DNA of 64,000 nucleotides from Diaporthe sp. PMI_573. Its lineage: Eukaryota; Ascomycota; Sordariomycetes; Diaporthales; Diaporthaceae. This document shows positions 11,237 through 21,429 of this stretch, piece after piece (position 1 is the stretch's first letter; each line of letters opens with the position of its first letter). The translations under genes and the position numbers were made by a program. Location of the stretch: contig JAJTUP010000042.1 of the NCBI GenBank assembly GCA_021399435.1, positions 124,001-188,000 on the forward strand. Reading direction: 5' to 3'. The notes beneath the pieces were generated by a model. The model made no database searches. It saw only the letters and a list, made by a program, of their open reading frames with translations, and was not told where the DNA came from.

Positions 11237-11426
11237 ACCCCCTCCCAATGTGAGAAGGTGCCATGGCTCTCCGGACCGTCGTATGCCACTAGTCAAATGT
11301 TACCTTAACGAGACACAACGAGCATATGAGATTGAATGACATGAAGAATGGTCCTTGATTGGCAGGGAGCTCGCTGCGTTTATGTGGACTATGCGGTCGA
11401 GCCCGAGTCTAGGTGGCGATGCTTCC

Positions 11427-11457
11427 CAGAGTGGACCATCAATCAATCAACGTCAAC
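11427..11457. repeat. left terminal inverted repeat of hAT element
   Basis: It pairs with 14238-14268, with a one-base gap (CAGAGT-GGACC against CAGGGTTGGACC). Confidence 0.8.
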
Positions 11458-11586
11458 ATCACCACAACGTTGATGGAGTTGACGCTTTACGTAAGCACTT
11501 CATCAGTTGATTGAGTCAACGGCAGGTAAATATTGATTGAATTGACGTTGATTGAAGCCGTTGAAACCCCCCTGCAGTTGAATTAC

Positions 11587-13898
11587 CTAATCATCCGCCC
11601 CACTGTCAACCCCTTGAGCTTCTTCTACTTTGAGCAGCGTCTCCAGCCAGCCGTCGTCTGTCAACACCTCGTCTAAACTCTCCATAAGGCCGGCGCGTAG
11701 CCACGATCGTAAGACCTGGATAAGCCCTATCGTACTCGCGTCGAGCCGGCTGCGCAAGGACGTCGCCATCAACCCAACGGCGGAAAAAAGCCTCTCGCAT
11801 TCTGCGCTCATGGCCGGCACTGTCATGACGTCCAGGGCCATCCGTGATAAACGAGGGTAATCTGTCGCCTTACTGATCCAGTACTGAAGCGGATCTTCGA
11901 TATCTGAGTCGGTAGCGCTCACATCTAACTGCCAACGGGCGTACTCATCCATCGTGGGCTGGTTAGGTGCTAATGGCGATGGTCTGGGTGAGTGAGTTCG
12001 CCGATTAGCCTCACGATAGATGTCGAAGGATGATAACTTCGTCTTGCGCTTCTTGGCCACAGGGACCTCGTCTGCGGTTACTTTTAGCTGTAACTCGCGG
12101 TATTCAGAGACCCAGAGGCTCTGAACAAGCTCCCTTGCTTCGTCAATCCAGTCTGGATGCTCCTCCTTCCAAACGTCTTCGAAGTATCCCCATCGCAGTG
12201 CTGGGTTTAAGGCAGTGGCGGCGTAATAAACAGGCGACTCTTTGAGGTACCTGTAATACTTATCAAGCTTTGCCCAGCCTAAATTCACATTGACAGCGAA
12301 GTGCTCAGGCTCTGGGTAGTCCTTGATAAGTGCTTTCGCCATTTCTAGCTTGCCAAGTAAGAATTCGAATGCCTCGAGCACATCCGTCATACGGCCAAAC
12401 GCCTCGTTGGTACCAAACCGGCGTTTGCGGACTTGACCATCGCCTTGAAGGACCTTGATCACGTGAAAGTCGTCGAGGATACCGTCAAACGCTCGGAGGA
12501 CCTCCCAGTCGTTGTCGTTAATCATGCTCTTGGCTTCGAGGCAAGCAGGTATTTTGATCCCAGTCTGGCCTTTACGGGCTTCCTGGAATACCTTCTTTGC
12601 CTTTAGCATGAACTCTTCGTAAAAAGGCTGCAACTTGAGCGCCCGTTTGATCATGTAGTATTGTGATAACCAACGGGTGTCGTTGTCGAGGATGACTTCG
12701 AGCGGACGGAGCTTCTGAACCTCAGGATCAGTAGATGCATCGATAGGGTCTTGTTGCAACTGCTTGAGCAAGCTGGTCAATACATCTGATCGATGCACCT
12801 ATACAACCCAGTTGTGAACCTTTCCAACGGGGCCTTTCTTCATCCATTCGTCGTGCGCCGCGCGCGCCAATAGCTCTCCTTTCTCGATAGATTCGTCAAA
12901 TGCCTCAACGTCCTTTCCAAACAGTAGAGCTTTTACCACCAGGTTAATGATATGCCCAACACAGCGGGCGCGGCGATGGAGATGGTTGAAGCCGAGTTGA
13001 CCGCCGATAATTGCCATGGCAGTATCGTTATTACCCGCGTTGTCAAGTGTAAAATATCCGACCTTATCTTCTAGATCGAAAAAGCGAATGACGTCGAGCA
13101 TCTCAGTAGCAATGTGTTCGCCGGTATGGCGATTGATCAACTCTGGCAAACCAAGCACGACCTTCTGGGGTTGATTGCTGCTATCTCGATATACCGCCGT
13201 TATCCCGTATAGAGTATGGCGATTCCTCGTCCTTGCGCCGTCGAAAGCGATATGAACCTGGCCAGGTGCTGCCCGCAAGGCCTCTTTCACTCCGTCCTTG
13301 TGTGCCTCGAACTTTCGTACAGCTATTCGCCGTATCGTCTGCCTCGAGATATGGGCGTCTCTGACTGCAACTGATGGGTTTAGGTATTCGAAAATAGAAC
13401 GCAATCGAGGATTTTCCGCCTGACGGAAGGAGAGGTTGGAATCGACAATCCAGTTGACAAGGAGCCCCTGAAAGTGCCCGCGATCGAAGTGTTTGATCAT
13501 ACTGTTGGCGATGGCTTGTTCTTTTGGACCATGCCGGTTGAGTTGCCAGAAGTCCGATGCAGAGGCAAATACTCGCTTCCCTCCCTTCTTGGTTGACGGC
13601 GCTATCCGTTTCCCCGCTGGATCCCAGTTACCGTGGGCCTTCCACAGGTGGTTTTCTGCGTTTTGGGTGCCCTTGTACTCATAGGAAGCCGGCCGAGACT
13701 CTTTCTTGCGGATACATGGCACACAGACCCATTTTCGCTCGGTAGTCGACTTATGTCCAGCCCGTAGTCCCACACCCAAGACCGCGTCTCGTTGCTTCTC
13801 TCCGAGAACAAGAAACCCTTGAAGACCTTGAAGACGTGGCTCTCTTCTTCGGCAGTCAGGTTCCCAGGTGTTAATGTAGTCGGTACGTCATGGGCCAT
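11587..13898 (-). pseudogene. hAT transposase with one frameshift and one nonsense codon
   Basis: The coding sequence starts at ATG 13898 (MAHDVPTTLTPGNLTAEEES). It shifts frame near 13745-13755, inside the BED zinc finger (WVWDYGLDI, then KWVCVPCIRKKE and HLWKAHG in the next frame). It reads on to a TAG at about 12799 directly after GKVHNWVV, then continues in the same frame from VHRSDVLTSLLKQ to TGA near 11587. The catalytic-core region includes FDGARTRNRHTLYGI and TLDNAGNNDTAMAI. The dimerisation region carries VPAMSAECERLFSAVG. Only two lesions separate this copy from a full-length frame of about 770 codons, so it was lost fairly recently. Confidence 0.85.
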
Positions 13899-14237
13899 TT
13901 TCGACGTAGTAGCTGGTAATGGTATTAATTGTCTTTCCTTTGCACAGGAATCTTTCGACCGCGCGTTTACTTGACGCGTCGCTGGGTGACGATTGTATTG
14001 TTATTGTTACTACATGTTAAGAAATATAGCATTCTATATAGTCTTCCACGCTTAGGAGTATCAAGAGCTAACAGCTTATCACCCAATTTTGGTCGCGGGC
14101 AGTAACCCCTGTCTAGCGTCAACGCCAATCAACGGTTTCAATATATTGACGGCTTCTCGTGGATTGATTGATTAGATAAGCGGTGGTTCCGTTGATTGAC
14201 GTTGACGTTGATTGATTTCAATATATTGATCAACGTC

Positions 14238-14268
14238 GTTGAAGCCGTTGATTGATGGTCCAACCCTG
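14238..14268. repeat. right terminal inverted repeat of hAT element
   Basis: It ends GGTCCAACCCTG at 14268 and matches the left end in reverse complement. Confidence 0.8.
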
Positions 14269-14617
14269 AGTATATGTATATGTGTATATACTGTAATTTC
14301 ACAACTCTGCTGATAGCGTTGTATTTGACTCACTGTGGTGACTGGAAGTTACAAATTAACGTTTGTAATCCTTGTGGGTTGCTACGGCAACTGCGCGACG
14401 CATGGATCGAGCTCCAAGCGCTGCCAAGCCAAAGAGAACCAAAACAAACAAGATACGTCTGGTCTCCCACAACCTCCGCATCCACCCATTATGAGCAGTA
14501 TCTAGCGCAAGGTATTTAGCCAGCACTTGTCCACTGGTTCACTATCTGCTATCGCTCCGAAACCCGCCGAGACAGCTACTGTCAACGAACCCACCTAGAC
14601 GTCCTACCGTTATCGCC
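14269..14617. promoter_or_regulatory. upstream region of the kinase-like gene
   Basis: This is the gap between the hAT end and the next gene. It is AT-rich to about 14300, then ordinary; no specific site is identified. Confidence 0.3.
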
Positions 14618-16966
14618 ATGGCCGAACAGTCACCCGATTACAAGAAGCTGTTTCTCGAAGAACAACGCAGGCGCGAAGAGGAGCAACGCAGGCGCGAAGA
14701 GGAGCAACGCAGGCGCGAAGAGGAGCAACGCAGGCGCGAAGAGGAGCAACGCAGGCGCGAAGAGGAGCAACGCAGGCGCGAAGCCGCGGAGCAGGCCCAG
14801 GATAGGGCCGAAGAGAAAACGCGCAAGACCACTCTTCCCGAGTTCCTCAACGCCTGCCACACTCATCTACACTCCGGTCTCACTGTCCAGACCGATGCGA
14901 CCTTGTCGACGCGGGGCGACCCTGCGAATGCGACCAACAAGCTTCGACCCGAAAATCTCGTTCTTTGGGAGGACTTCCCAGCACAACAGGCAGCGATCTG
15001 GGACGTGCTTATGGCATCTGACTTTACCTCGGAGCGACACTTCACATCGCTGCACACGTTGGAAGAATCTGGGCAAGCGATCCTGCGCAAGATGATGAGT
15101 TCTGAACTAGATCTTCATCTCTTTCAGCGTTCCACCGTAGACGACCCTGTCACGTCTATTATCGAACGATTATACGATCAACGAACACTACGACAGACAT
15201 TTGGGCTCAAAGGCTCAGTACAGTTTGAGAATCATGCGAATACCCTTAGCCCGGAAACAGAACTAGAGGAGGGCATCGGATCCATGACCGTCTCTGGGGC
15301 TCCGCGACGACGGTCACCACGCCTTCAGGCCCGGACCCAGGACAACCCGCAAGACCGCCCAGAGTCGACCGCCGCACCTCGCGTCCGCACAACACGATCG
15401 TCCCGGCCTCGAGCCGATCAGTTTTGCGTCTACAACACTAGTATTCAGAACAGAGAGACTCGCATCGCGGCCTACATCACCGAATACAAGCCTCCGCACA
15501 AGCTGCCGCTCGGGTGTATCTATGAAGGTTTAGAGGATATGGAACTGGACGAGGTGGTCCGGTGTCGCGAAACAGATACTCCGCGCGACCGCTTTCGACG
15601 GCTAATAGCTGCTGTCATCACACAAGCATTCTCTTATATGGTCAAGCTTGGGGTGGAGTATGGCTGCGTGTGCACCGGCGAAGCATTTATCTTCCTACGG
15701 GTTCCCGACGACCCTAAGACGGTTTATTACTTTTTGTCTGTTCCTAAAGGGGACGTCGGCGGAGGCACGGGGTGGGCGCCCGATTCAGACGGACCGAATC
15801 GCCTGCATCTAACAGCGGTTGGGCAGATGCTGGCGTTCACCCTGCAGGCGTTAAAAACCCCCCGTCGCAGCCACCAGTGGCGTGTCGAAGCCGCCTCTCG
15901 GCTCAACAGCTGGGAGGTTGTGTATGAAGACCTACTAGATGCTATCCCTGAAGAGGATGCACCGTCATCAGAGTACCGCCCGCCTCGGCACAACGGGCTT
16001 CTTCGCATGTCACCCGTCCAGCTCCGACGAAGGTATACGCCCATCAGCTCCCCAAGCTGCACGCGGCCACAGGACCAGCACGCAGCCCGCGACGAAGACC
16101 CCGATTCTGATACTCCGAGCCGACGGCGACCTTCACCCCAGCACATATCTCGCGCACACGCCGCCACCAGCAGCAGCTCCTCGCCTAGCCAGAGTTCACG
16201 TAGAGGACAGAGTGGACGGTATTGCACGCAAAACTGCCTACTGGGGTTAGTGAACGGGGGTCTGCTTGACATGTCTTGTCCTAATGTCCGAGATCATGGG
16301 CAAAGTTATCATCAGATCGACCGACCCACCTTCCTCACTTGTATACGCCAGCAGCTCTCAAGCGACTTGGATACCGACTGCAAGCCTGTGAGTCTGCCTG
16401 GCGCTTGCGGCGTTTTATTCCGAGTCCGGCTGAAATCGCACGGATACACAGTAGCGGCCAAGTTAACGCCTATTGACTTTGTTCCTCGTCTTCAACATGA
16501 GGCTGCCATGTACGACCTCCTCCGTCCGATCCAGGGCCTCCATGTGCCAGTTCATCTGGGCAACATAGACCTGGCAACGCCCTATTACTACGAGGGGATT
16601 TGTGAGCTTGTTCACATGATGTTTCTTAGTTTTGGAGGGCAACGGATCTCCCAACGCCTGACCACCAAAAATAGGCCACTTATTACTAAACAGGTCGACT
16701 ACTCAGCTCGAGCGATCCACAATCTTGGAGTCTTGCACAAGGACCTCGAACCTCGCAACATACTGTGGAATGAGGAGACTGGTCGAGTCATGGTGATTGA
16801 TTTCGAGCGGGCAGAGGTCGTCAAGCCGCGCACCGTACTCGGTGTTATCTCGCCGAATCGGAAGAGGAAGAGAGGTTCTGCAGCAAACATGGCTAAGCAG
16901 GGGGTAGACGATGTATTTGTGCGGGAAAGACGGCGAGCCACTACTGAATTGAGGGGATTGACATAG
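14618..16966 (+). CDS. kinase-like protein with nuclease-like middle domain
   Basis: An intronless frame of 782 codons starts at ATG 14618 in good context (CGCCATGGCC). Residues about 12-60 are a repetitive coiled coil of six EQRRREE units. Residues about 265-425 contain ITEYKPPHKL with an ExK pair (about 289-291) and later TQAFSYMVKLGVEYG. This resembles the PD-(D/E)XK-like domain often placed before fungal kinase-like modules, though the assignment is by motif only. About 440-540 is a disordered, Arg/Ser/Pro-rich linker. The C-terminal part, about 560-740, is protein-kinase-like: HKDLEPRNILW (about 706-716) matches the catalytic loop HxDxxxxN, and VMVIDFERAE replaces the usual DFG with DFE. 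Basic KRKRG near the end may be nuclear targeting. The role is unknown; a relation to FunK1-like or Crinkler-type kinase modules is possible. Confidence 0.7.
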   Translation: MAEQSPDYKKLFLEEQRRREEEQRRREEEQRRREEEQRRREEEQRRREEEQRRREAAEQAQDRAEEKTRKTTLPEFLNACHTHLHSGLTVQTDATLSTRGDPANATNKLRPENLVLWEDFPAQQAAIWDVLMASDFTSERHFTSLHTLEESGQAILRKMMSSELDLHLFQRSTVDDPVTSIIERLYDQRTLRQTFGLKGSVQFENHANTLSPETELEEGIGSMTVSGAPRRRSPRLQARTQDNPQDRPESTAAPRVRTTRSSRPRADQFCVYNTSIQNRETRIAAYITEYKPPHKLPLGCIYEGLEDMELDEVVRCRETDTPRDRFRRLIAAVITQAFSYMVKLGVEYGCVCTGEAFIFLRVPDDPKTVYYFLSVPKGDVGGGTGWAPDSDGPNRLHLTAVGQMLAFTLQALKTPRRSHQWRVEAASRLNSWEVVYEDLLDAIPEEDAPSSEYRPPRHNGLLRMSPVQLRRRYTPISSPSCTRPQDQHAARDEDPDSDTPSRRRPSPQHISRAHAATSSSSSPSQSSRRGQSGRYCTQNCLLGLVNGGLLDMSCPNVRDHGQSYHQIDRPTFLTCIRQQLSSDLDTDCKPVSLPGACGVLFRVRLKSHGYTVAAKLTPIDFVPRLQHEAAMYDLLRPIQGLHVPVHLGNIDLATPYYYEGICELVHMMFLSFGGQRISQRLTTKNRPLITKQVDYSARAIHNLGVLHKDLEPRNILWNEETGRVMVIDFERAEVVKPRTVLGVISPNRKRKRGSAANMAKQGVDDVFVRERRRATTELRGLT
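14660..14785 (+). repeat. six 21-bp in-frame tandem units
   Basis: The unit GAGCAACGCAGGCGCGAAGA plus one base repeats six times almost without change, encoding EQRRREE each time. Near-identity at third positions indicates recent expansion. Confidence 0.9.
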
Positions 16967-18345
16967 CTGGCATTTTCTTACCCGGGTTTGTAATTATATC
17001 CTAATTCTCGAGCATGTTGAATGATACGTCTCTGATTCCTCTACTTCCTTCCATTCATCCTGACCTGCTAGCCATCGAGAGGGTAGTGCCGCCCGCACGG
17101 CGACGTAATGAGTGGGGGTGTTGGTACGGCCCTGATGCCTTAGGTCAGGGGGTCTTTGCACGTGCAAATAGGGGCGAGCAAAAGGAACCGCCGTACGTGT
17201 CTGGGTACGGGTTCGAATTCTTGCTACGGAAAGAAGAAGAGAGGTCATCGCCATCGTGGGCGCCGAAGCACTTGGCGTAGTGGCCAGCCCTCTGCTGACT
17301 AAGCCAGACCGGCCCTTCTGATTGGCCACAGCCGGGCCGGGCGTGCGGTCCCTTCAACGGTCACCAAATCCACAGGGGGTGCAGAGAGGTCGACTCAGAA
17401 TAACGTCAGCACTCTCCGTCGGCACCTTGTGATAATCCTTTCTCGGTATCTTCGTACTTTTCGTTGCCAAGAAATGAGAACATGGTCTTGCATCATAGCT
17501 GAAACGTAGTCTTTATCAGACGCGGAATGTCGTGGGCAGAGAGTCTCCAGTTTTGCCACAGTGACCGCGTCGACAACCGAATACGAAGAGCCTGGACCGG
17601 TCTTGACCAAAAGTAAAGAGCCTTGGACCGGGATTTGAGAAGCTAGAGAATGCGTAGGTGAGTCTAGCATTGCAAAAATATTCGGTATGCATCACAAGTC
17701 CCTCCATTCAATGCAACCCCCATAATGTAACCATTGAAAACAAAGGACTTCTGTCGAGTATTCGGATATACCAATTTAGTAACTTCACCTCACATATGGC
17801 TGTCTATACGACTTCAATAGAGGAAGAATATAGAAAGCGATATAAGATATGATCTCGGCGCATTCCAGGAATTTGAGGCAAGAGAGAGGGAGAGAAGGAG
17901 AGAGAGAGGAATTCGAGCCTCGGAGACAGCTACACCCACACGGGACGGAAACATAAAAATAAATAGTATAGACAGGCAAGGCTAAGCCCTTCAGTATAAG
18001 TAGACCTATAATAAAAAGAGGGATAACGTGGTTCACCAGTCAGCCGATCATATCACATGCCCGATCAATTTTACCAACTTGGCCAACTTTCATCAACACC
18101 AGCACCCACCCAGGGCAAAATGGTCAATTGAAATTGGCACCAATTGGTGCCAACTGCTTTGGATTCTTGGTTTTTAATTGATTTTGTCAATTTAGAGGTG
18201 TAGTGGTGTTGCAGTGCCAGTCTGAAAATTTAAAGTTTTGGTGGGCAGGTTTGTTTTTAGTGCAGATCGCGTCCCCATTTTTCGCGTCAGTCTCGCATCA
18301 CTCTACCTACTTAAATATTCAACACGCTAGATATCAACATCCACA
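16967..18345. other. intergenic and 5' flank of the pogo-type element
   Basis: Short ORFs at 17014-17280 and on the minus strand lack domains. A (GA)n purine run lies at 17880-17915. From about 18100 the AT-rich sequence probably belongs to the 5' end of the transposon whose transposase starts at 18346. Confidence 0.4.
18134..18153. repeat. perfect 20-bp palindrome
   Basis: TTGGCACCAATTGGTGCCAA equals its own reverse complement. It lies about 200 bases upstream of the pogo-type transposase start, where a terminal or transposase-binding site would be expected. Confidence 0.8.
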
Positions 18346-19917
18346 ATGCCAATCTACTCAAAAGAAGACAAAATCAATCTTGCACTTCAGGCAATTGAGA
18401 ATTCCAAAAAAAGTCAAAAGAAACCCTTAAGTATACGTCAGGCTGCACAGATCTTCAACATTCCCTATACTACACTACATAACAGGATGAACAACCGACC
18501 ACATCGTGAAGAATCACGCGTCGAGAAGCATAAACTTGACCCAGTTGAAGAGCAAACACTTGTTCGATACATCATTGAGCAAGATGCACGAGGATTTCCA
18601 ATGCGACTTTCCGGTGTGGAAGATATGGCCAACCTCCTGCTGGCATCGCGTGATGGCAAGCCTGTTGGCAAGCACTGGGCACGACGCTTTGTGGATGCAC
18701 AACCAAGCCTGAAAACCAGGTTTAATCGGCCTTATGACTACCAGAGGGCCCTCTGCGAAGATCCAGAGGTTATTGGGAACTGGTTTCGCCTACTCTGCAA
18801 CATGATGGCCAAGTATGGCATCACAGATGACGACCTATACAACTTTGACGAGACCGGCTTTATGATGGGCATAATAACCGCGTCAATGGTTGTTACACGT
18901 TCTGATCGACATGGAAAGGCTGAATCTGTACAGCCTGGAAACCGGGAATGGGCAACAGTCATTGAATGCATTAATGCAAAGGGCTGGTGTATCCCACCGT
19001 TCGTGATTGTCCAAGGCGCCTACCACCTTGCCAACTGGACAACAGAGTCAGGCTTCCCACCAAGCTGGATCATTAAGCCTACTCCAAATGGGTGGACAGA
19101 TAACGAGACTGGTCTAGAATGGATTCAGCACTTTGACAAGCATACAAAGCAACGGACAAAGGGTGCGTACCGGATGCTTATCCTTGATGGCCATGAGAGC
19201 CATGTATCAGCGGAGTTTGAGCAGTACTGCAAAGAGCACAGCATTATCCCTATCAGCATGCCACCGCATTCTTCTCATTTGCTCCAGCCATTAGACGTTG
19301 GATTATTCTCGCCATTAAAGCGTGCATATGGTGATGAGATCAATCTCTTCATCCGGGCCTCGATCAACCACATCACCAAGTCTGAGTTCTTTATCGCGTT
19401 CAAGGCAGCCCACGACAAGATCTTTACAGAAGAAAACATAAAATCTGGGTTCAGAGGAGCTGGGATTTCTCCATGGGACCCGGATTCTGTTATTTCCAAG
19501 CTGGATGTCTACCTGCAAACTCCAGTACAATCCCTTCCTGTGTCGCCATCAAAATGGGAATCACAAACACCCTCTAATGCCCACCAGACTATCCAGCAAT
19601 CAAGTTTTATCAAGGGCAAGATCTCAGCCCATCAGGGCAGCTCCCCTACACCAATTATCCAGGCAGTTGAGAAGTTCACAAAGGGTGCACAAGCAATGGC
19701 GCATCAAATCACTCTTTTGAATGATCGGGTCCGTACCCTTGAGAAGGCTAATATTGGGCTCGCCAAGCGCCGGAGGGCTAAAAGAAGTCGGGTCCAGCTT
19801 GGAGGGGCACTTAGTATTGAGGAATCCCAGGTTATAATTGAAAAAAAACAAAAGGGGAAGCGGCCAGCTGGTGATATGGCTGAGGGTGCTGATGATGATG
19901 ATGATGATATTGTTTAA
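18346..19917 (+). CDS. pogo/Fot1-type DDE transposase
   Basis: An uninterrupted 523-codon frame from ATG 18346. Residues about 1-60 form a helix-turn-helix (LSIRQAAQIFNIPYTTLHNR), and about 65-130 are a CENP-B-type HTH (DPVEEQTLVRYI, WARRFVDAQPSLKTRF). The DDE superfamily core follows: NFDETGF supplies the first Asp, MLILDGHESH the second, and LLQPLDVGLFSPLK the third, a DDD set typical of Fot1/pogo. After SPWDPDSVISKLDVYLQTPV comes a charged C-terminal tail. The final DDDDDDIV and stop lie in the (GAT)n tail of a LINE inserted next to it, so the original C-terminus may be replaced. The catalytic core looks intact. Confidence 0.9.
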   Translation: MPIYSKEDKINLALQAIENSKKSQKKPLSIRQAAQIFNIPYTTLHNRMNNRPHREESRVEKHKLDPVEEQTLVRYIIEQDARGFPMRLSGVEDMANLLLASRDGKPVGKHWARRFVDAQPSLKTRFNRPYDYQRALCEDPEVIGNWFRLLCNMMAKYGITDDDLYNFDETGFMMGIITASMVVTRSDRHGKAESVQPGNREWATVIECINAKGWCIPPFVIVQGAYHLANWTTESGFPPSWIIKPTPNGWTDNETGLEWIQHFDKHTKQRTKGAYRMLILDGHESHVSAEFEQYCKEHSIIPISMPPHSSHLLQPLDVGLFSPLKRAYGDEINLFIRASINHITKSEFFIAFKAAHDKIFTEENIKSGFRGAGISPWDPDSVISKLDVYLQTPVQSLPVSPSKWESQTPSNAHQTIQQSSFIKGKISAHQGSSPTPIIQAVEKFTKGAQAMAHQITLLNDRVRTLEKANIGLAKRRRAKRSRVQLGGALSIEESQVIIEKKQKGKRPAGDMAEGADDDDDDIV

Positions 19918-20685
19918 CGCCGGGGTCACGCCGCTGCGCGGCGTGAGCAGACCTTGGTCTCAGAGGGTACAGGGCGTACCAAGCCAGGCAAAGAGCTTTG
20001 GATCTATATACAGTCCCTTCTTTTTATAGCCATCAGACCAACCCGTTTGGTAACTTACGTCCAGTGACGCTGGGCCCAAGCCGTTCCAAATCACCCGCCC
20101 GCCGCCAGTTGCAGGGTACGCAATACAAAAACTCCAATACCCATAGGGTAGGGATCAAGAGCAGAGCTCAGCAGTCATAGCTGTAGCCTGTGGCGAGTGG
20201 TCGCCAGGCGAGTCGAGTGCCGTGGCACGTAGTGAGTGAATATAGTTAGTCGCAAAAACAAGAAGCCAAGAAATCAAAAACCAAGCAAACCAAGTCCTCT
20301 CGCCACCCGCAACAAATGAAATCACACCCCCTAATCCCCCTCCCCTTGTAGCGTGAGAGCCCCGGTGGCTCCAAGGAAGTCCTTAAACGCCGTAGGGGTC
20401 TCTATAAGATCCGCCAGGTAGCGGTGCTTCTCAGTGGGTGTGTCCGGGTAGCGTCGCTCCCGGTCCCCTGGCCAAGGCCATTCGTCAAAGGTGCGTCGTC
20501 CTGTTGTCTTTCGGCAGAACACTATGTGTTCGGGGGTTTTCGCCCGGCGGCAGGCTGAGCAGTCGAGCTCGGCGGCATCGTGCTTGAACTTTCGGTGGTA
20601 CCAGGCGAAGTCGCCGTGCCCCGTCCTAATTGCCAGGTACTTCTGGAGCATCGGCCTCGGGAGTCCGAGCTCCTCCGGTGCAGAG
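19891..20685 (-). mobile_element. 5'-truncated Tad-type LINE, copy A
   Basis: Read on the minus strand, the element begins inside the end of the LINE ORF at about 20685, runs through a 3' UTR, and ends with AAACAATATCATCATCATC next to the pogo-type coding sequence. The last roughly 215 bases (19891-20105) are homologous to 20686-20895, the 3' end of a second copy. A simple ATC-type tail is the expected 3' end of such LINEs. Confidence 0.75.
20331..20685 (-). pseudogene. LINE ORF2 C-terminus (zinc-knuckle region)
   Basis: About 118 codons survive, starting after the ATC tail of the neighbouring copy. LGLPRPMLQKYLAIRTGHGD, then CSACRRAKTPEHIVFC (CxxC...H....C), is the conserved C-terminal zinc-binding segment after the reverse transcriptase and RNase H of Tad1-like LINEs. 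Everything upstream, including the RT, is absent by 5' truncation, the usual outcome of target-primed insertion. Confidence 0.8.
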
Positions 20686-20895
20686 GATGATGATGATGAT
20701 ATTGTTTTACGCCGGGGGCCGCACCGCAAGCGGTACGACCAGACCTTGATCTCAGAGGGTACAGGGCGTGTCTAGCTAGGTAAGGGACATCCCCTTTATA
20801 ACAATCAAGTCAACCCATTAGACAAATCTCATCCAGTGATGCTAAGCCAAAGCCGTTCTCGCTATTTTCCTACCGCCGGTTGTAGGTCCATAACA
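20686..20895 (-). mobile_element. Tad-type LINE 3' end, copy B
   Basis: This about 210-bp segment ends, on the minus strand, in GTAAAACAATATCATCATC and matches the 3' UTR of copy A, including CCCTGTACCCTCTGAGA. It carries only 3' UTR, so it is a very short 5'-truncated insertion joined head-to-tail with copy A. Confidence 0.7.
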
Positions 20896-21365
20896 TTCCA
20901 CCAAGCTTCATTACTACCTGGATTCCCAAAAACTGAGAGGGAAACCTCGTAGGGGAAACCTCTCAGGGTAGTGTAGCGACCGCCGTCGTGTCGTTTCGAG
21001 CAGGGAGGTGTGGTAGTCCTCGCTGTTGCCGGTTGGCCTCGAAGGTCGAGCGGGGAGGAGGTAGTAGTCCTCGCCGTTGCGCGGGGGGGAAGAAGCCATC
21101 ACGCCTTCCCTAACGTTGGATATAGATGGGGCAAGGTCTACTCCAAGTTCGTGATGGCCACGCGAGGAGGTGCGTCGTCTCGTCGCTTGCGCAGTTGTCG
21201 GATCTCGAAAGCAAGTTTCGAAGTTTTCGCGTTTTTGACCGCTTGTTAGGCCAAAGTTGTGCGTGCCATAGTAAAATGGCGTAATTTCTAGCAGGGTGCT
21301 AACAGCAGCGTGCCAAGAAATTAAGAGTCGAGGGGAAGGTGCACACATCGTCGTTGAGGCGGTCC

Positions 21366-21429
21366 GCCGCGATTGTACTGGAGTCTGTAGGTAGATGTCT
21401 AGCTTGGAAATGACAGATCTGGGTCCTAT
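21366..21429 (-). pseudogene. pogo-type transposase C-terminal scrap
   Basis: On the minus strand this reads GPRSVISKLDIYLQTPVQS, matching DPDSVISKLDVYLQTPVQS of the intact transposase at 18346-19917 with a one-base deletion. It is in the opposite orientation and is cut off exactly at the left end of the hAT at 21430. Confidence 0.7.

Larger units (their letters stand above)
11427..14268 (-). mobile_element. hAT DNA transposon, about 2.84 kb
   Basis: The ends form terminal inverted repeats: 11427 onward reads CAGAGTGGACCATCAATCAA, and the reverse complement of the right end reads CAGGGTTGGACCATCAATCA. Both ends carry many TTGATTGA/GTTGACGTTGA subterminal repeats (11440-11580 and 14110-14265), the usual transposase-binding arrangement. 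The transposase gene lies inside on the minus strand. The flanking eight bases (ATGCTTCC left, AGTATATG right) do not match, so no target-site duplication is visible; the copy may have been rearranged or is old. Confidence 0.85.

Noticed and set aside
14630..14866. Minus-strand ORFs opposite the EQRRREE repeats
   Set aside because: Two overlapping frames of pure repeat translation (LLLFAPAL, SSRLRCS) are shadows of the 21-bp array in the kinase-like gene.
15727..16272. Minus-strand ORF of 181 codons
   Set aside because: It is a shadow of the Arg/Ser-rich linker of the kinase-like gene.
20105..20330. 215-bp direct repeat at 19891 and 20686 as a target-site duplication
   Set aside because: It is far too long and too diverged for a duplication; both copies are LINE 3' ends.
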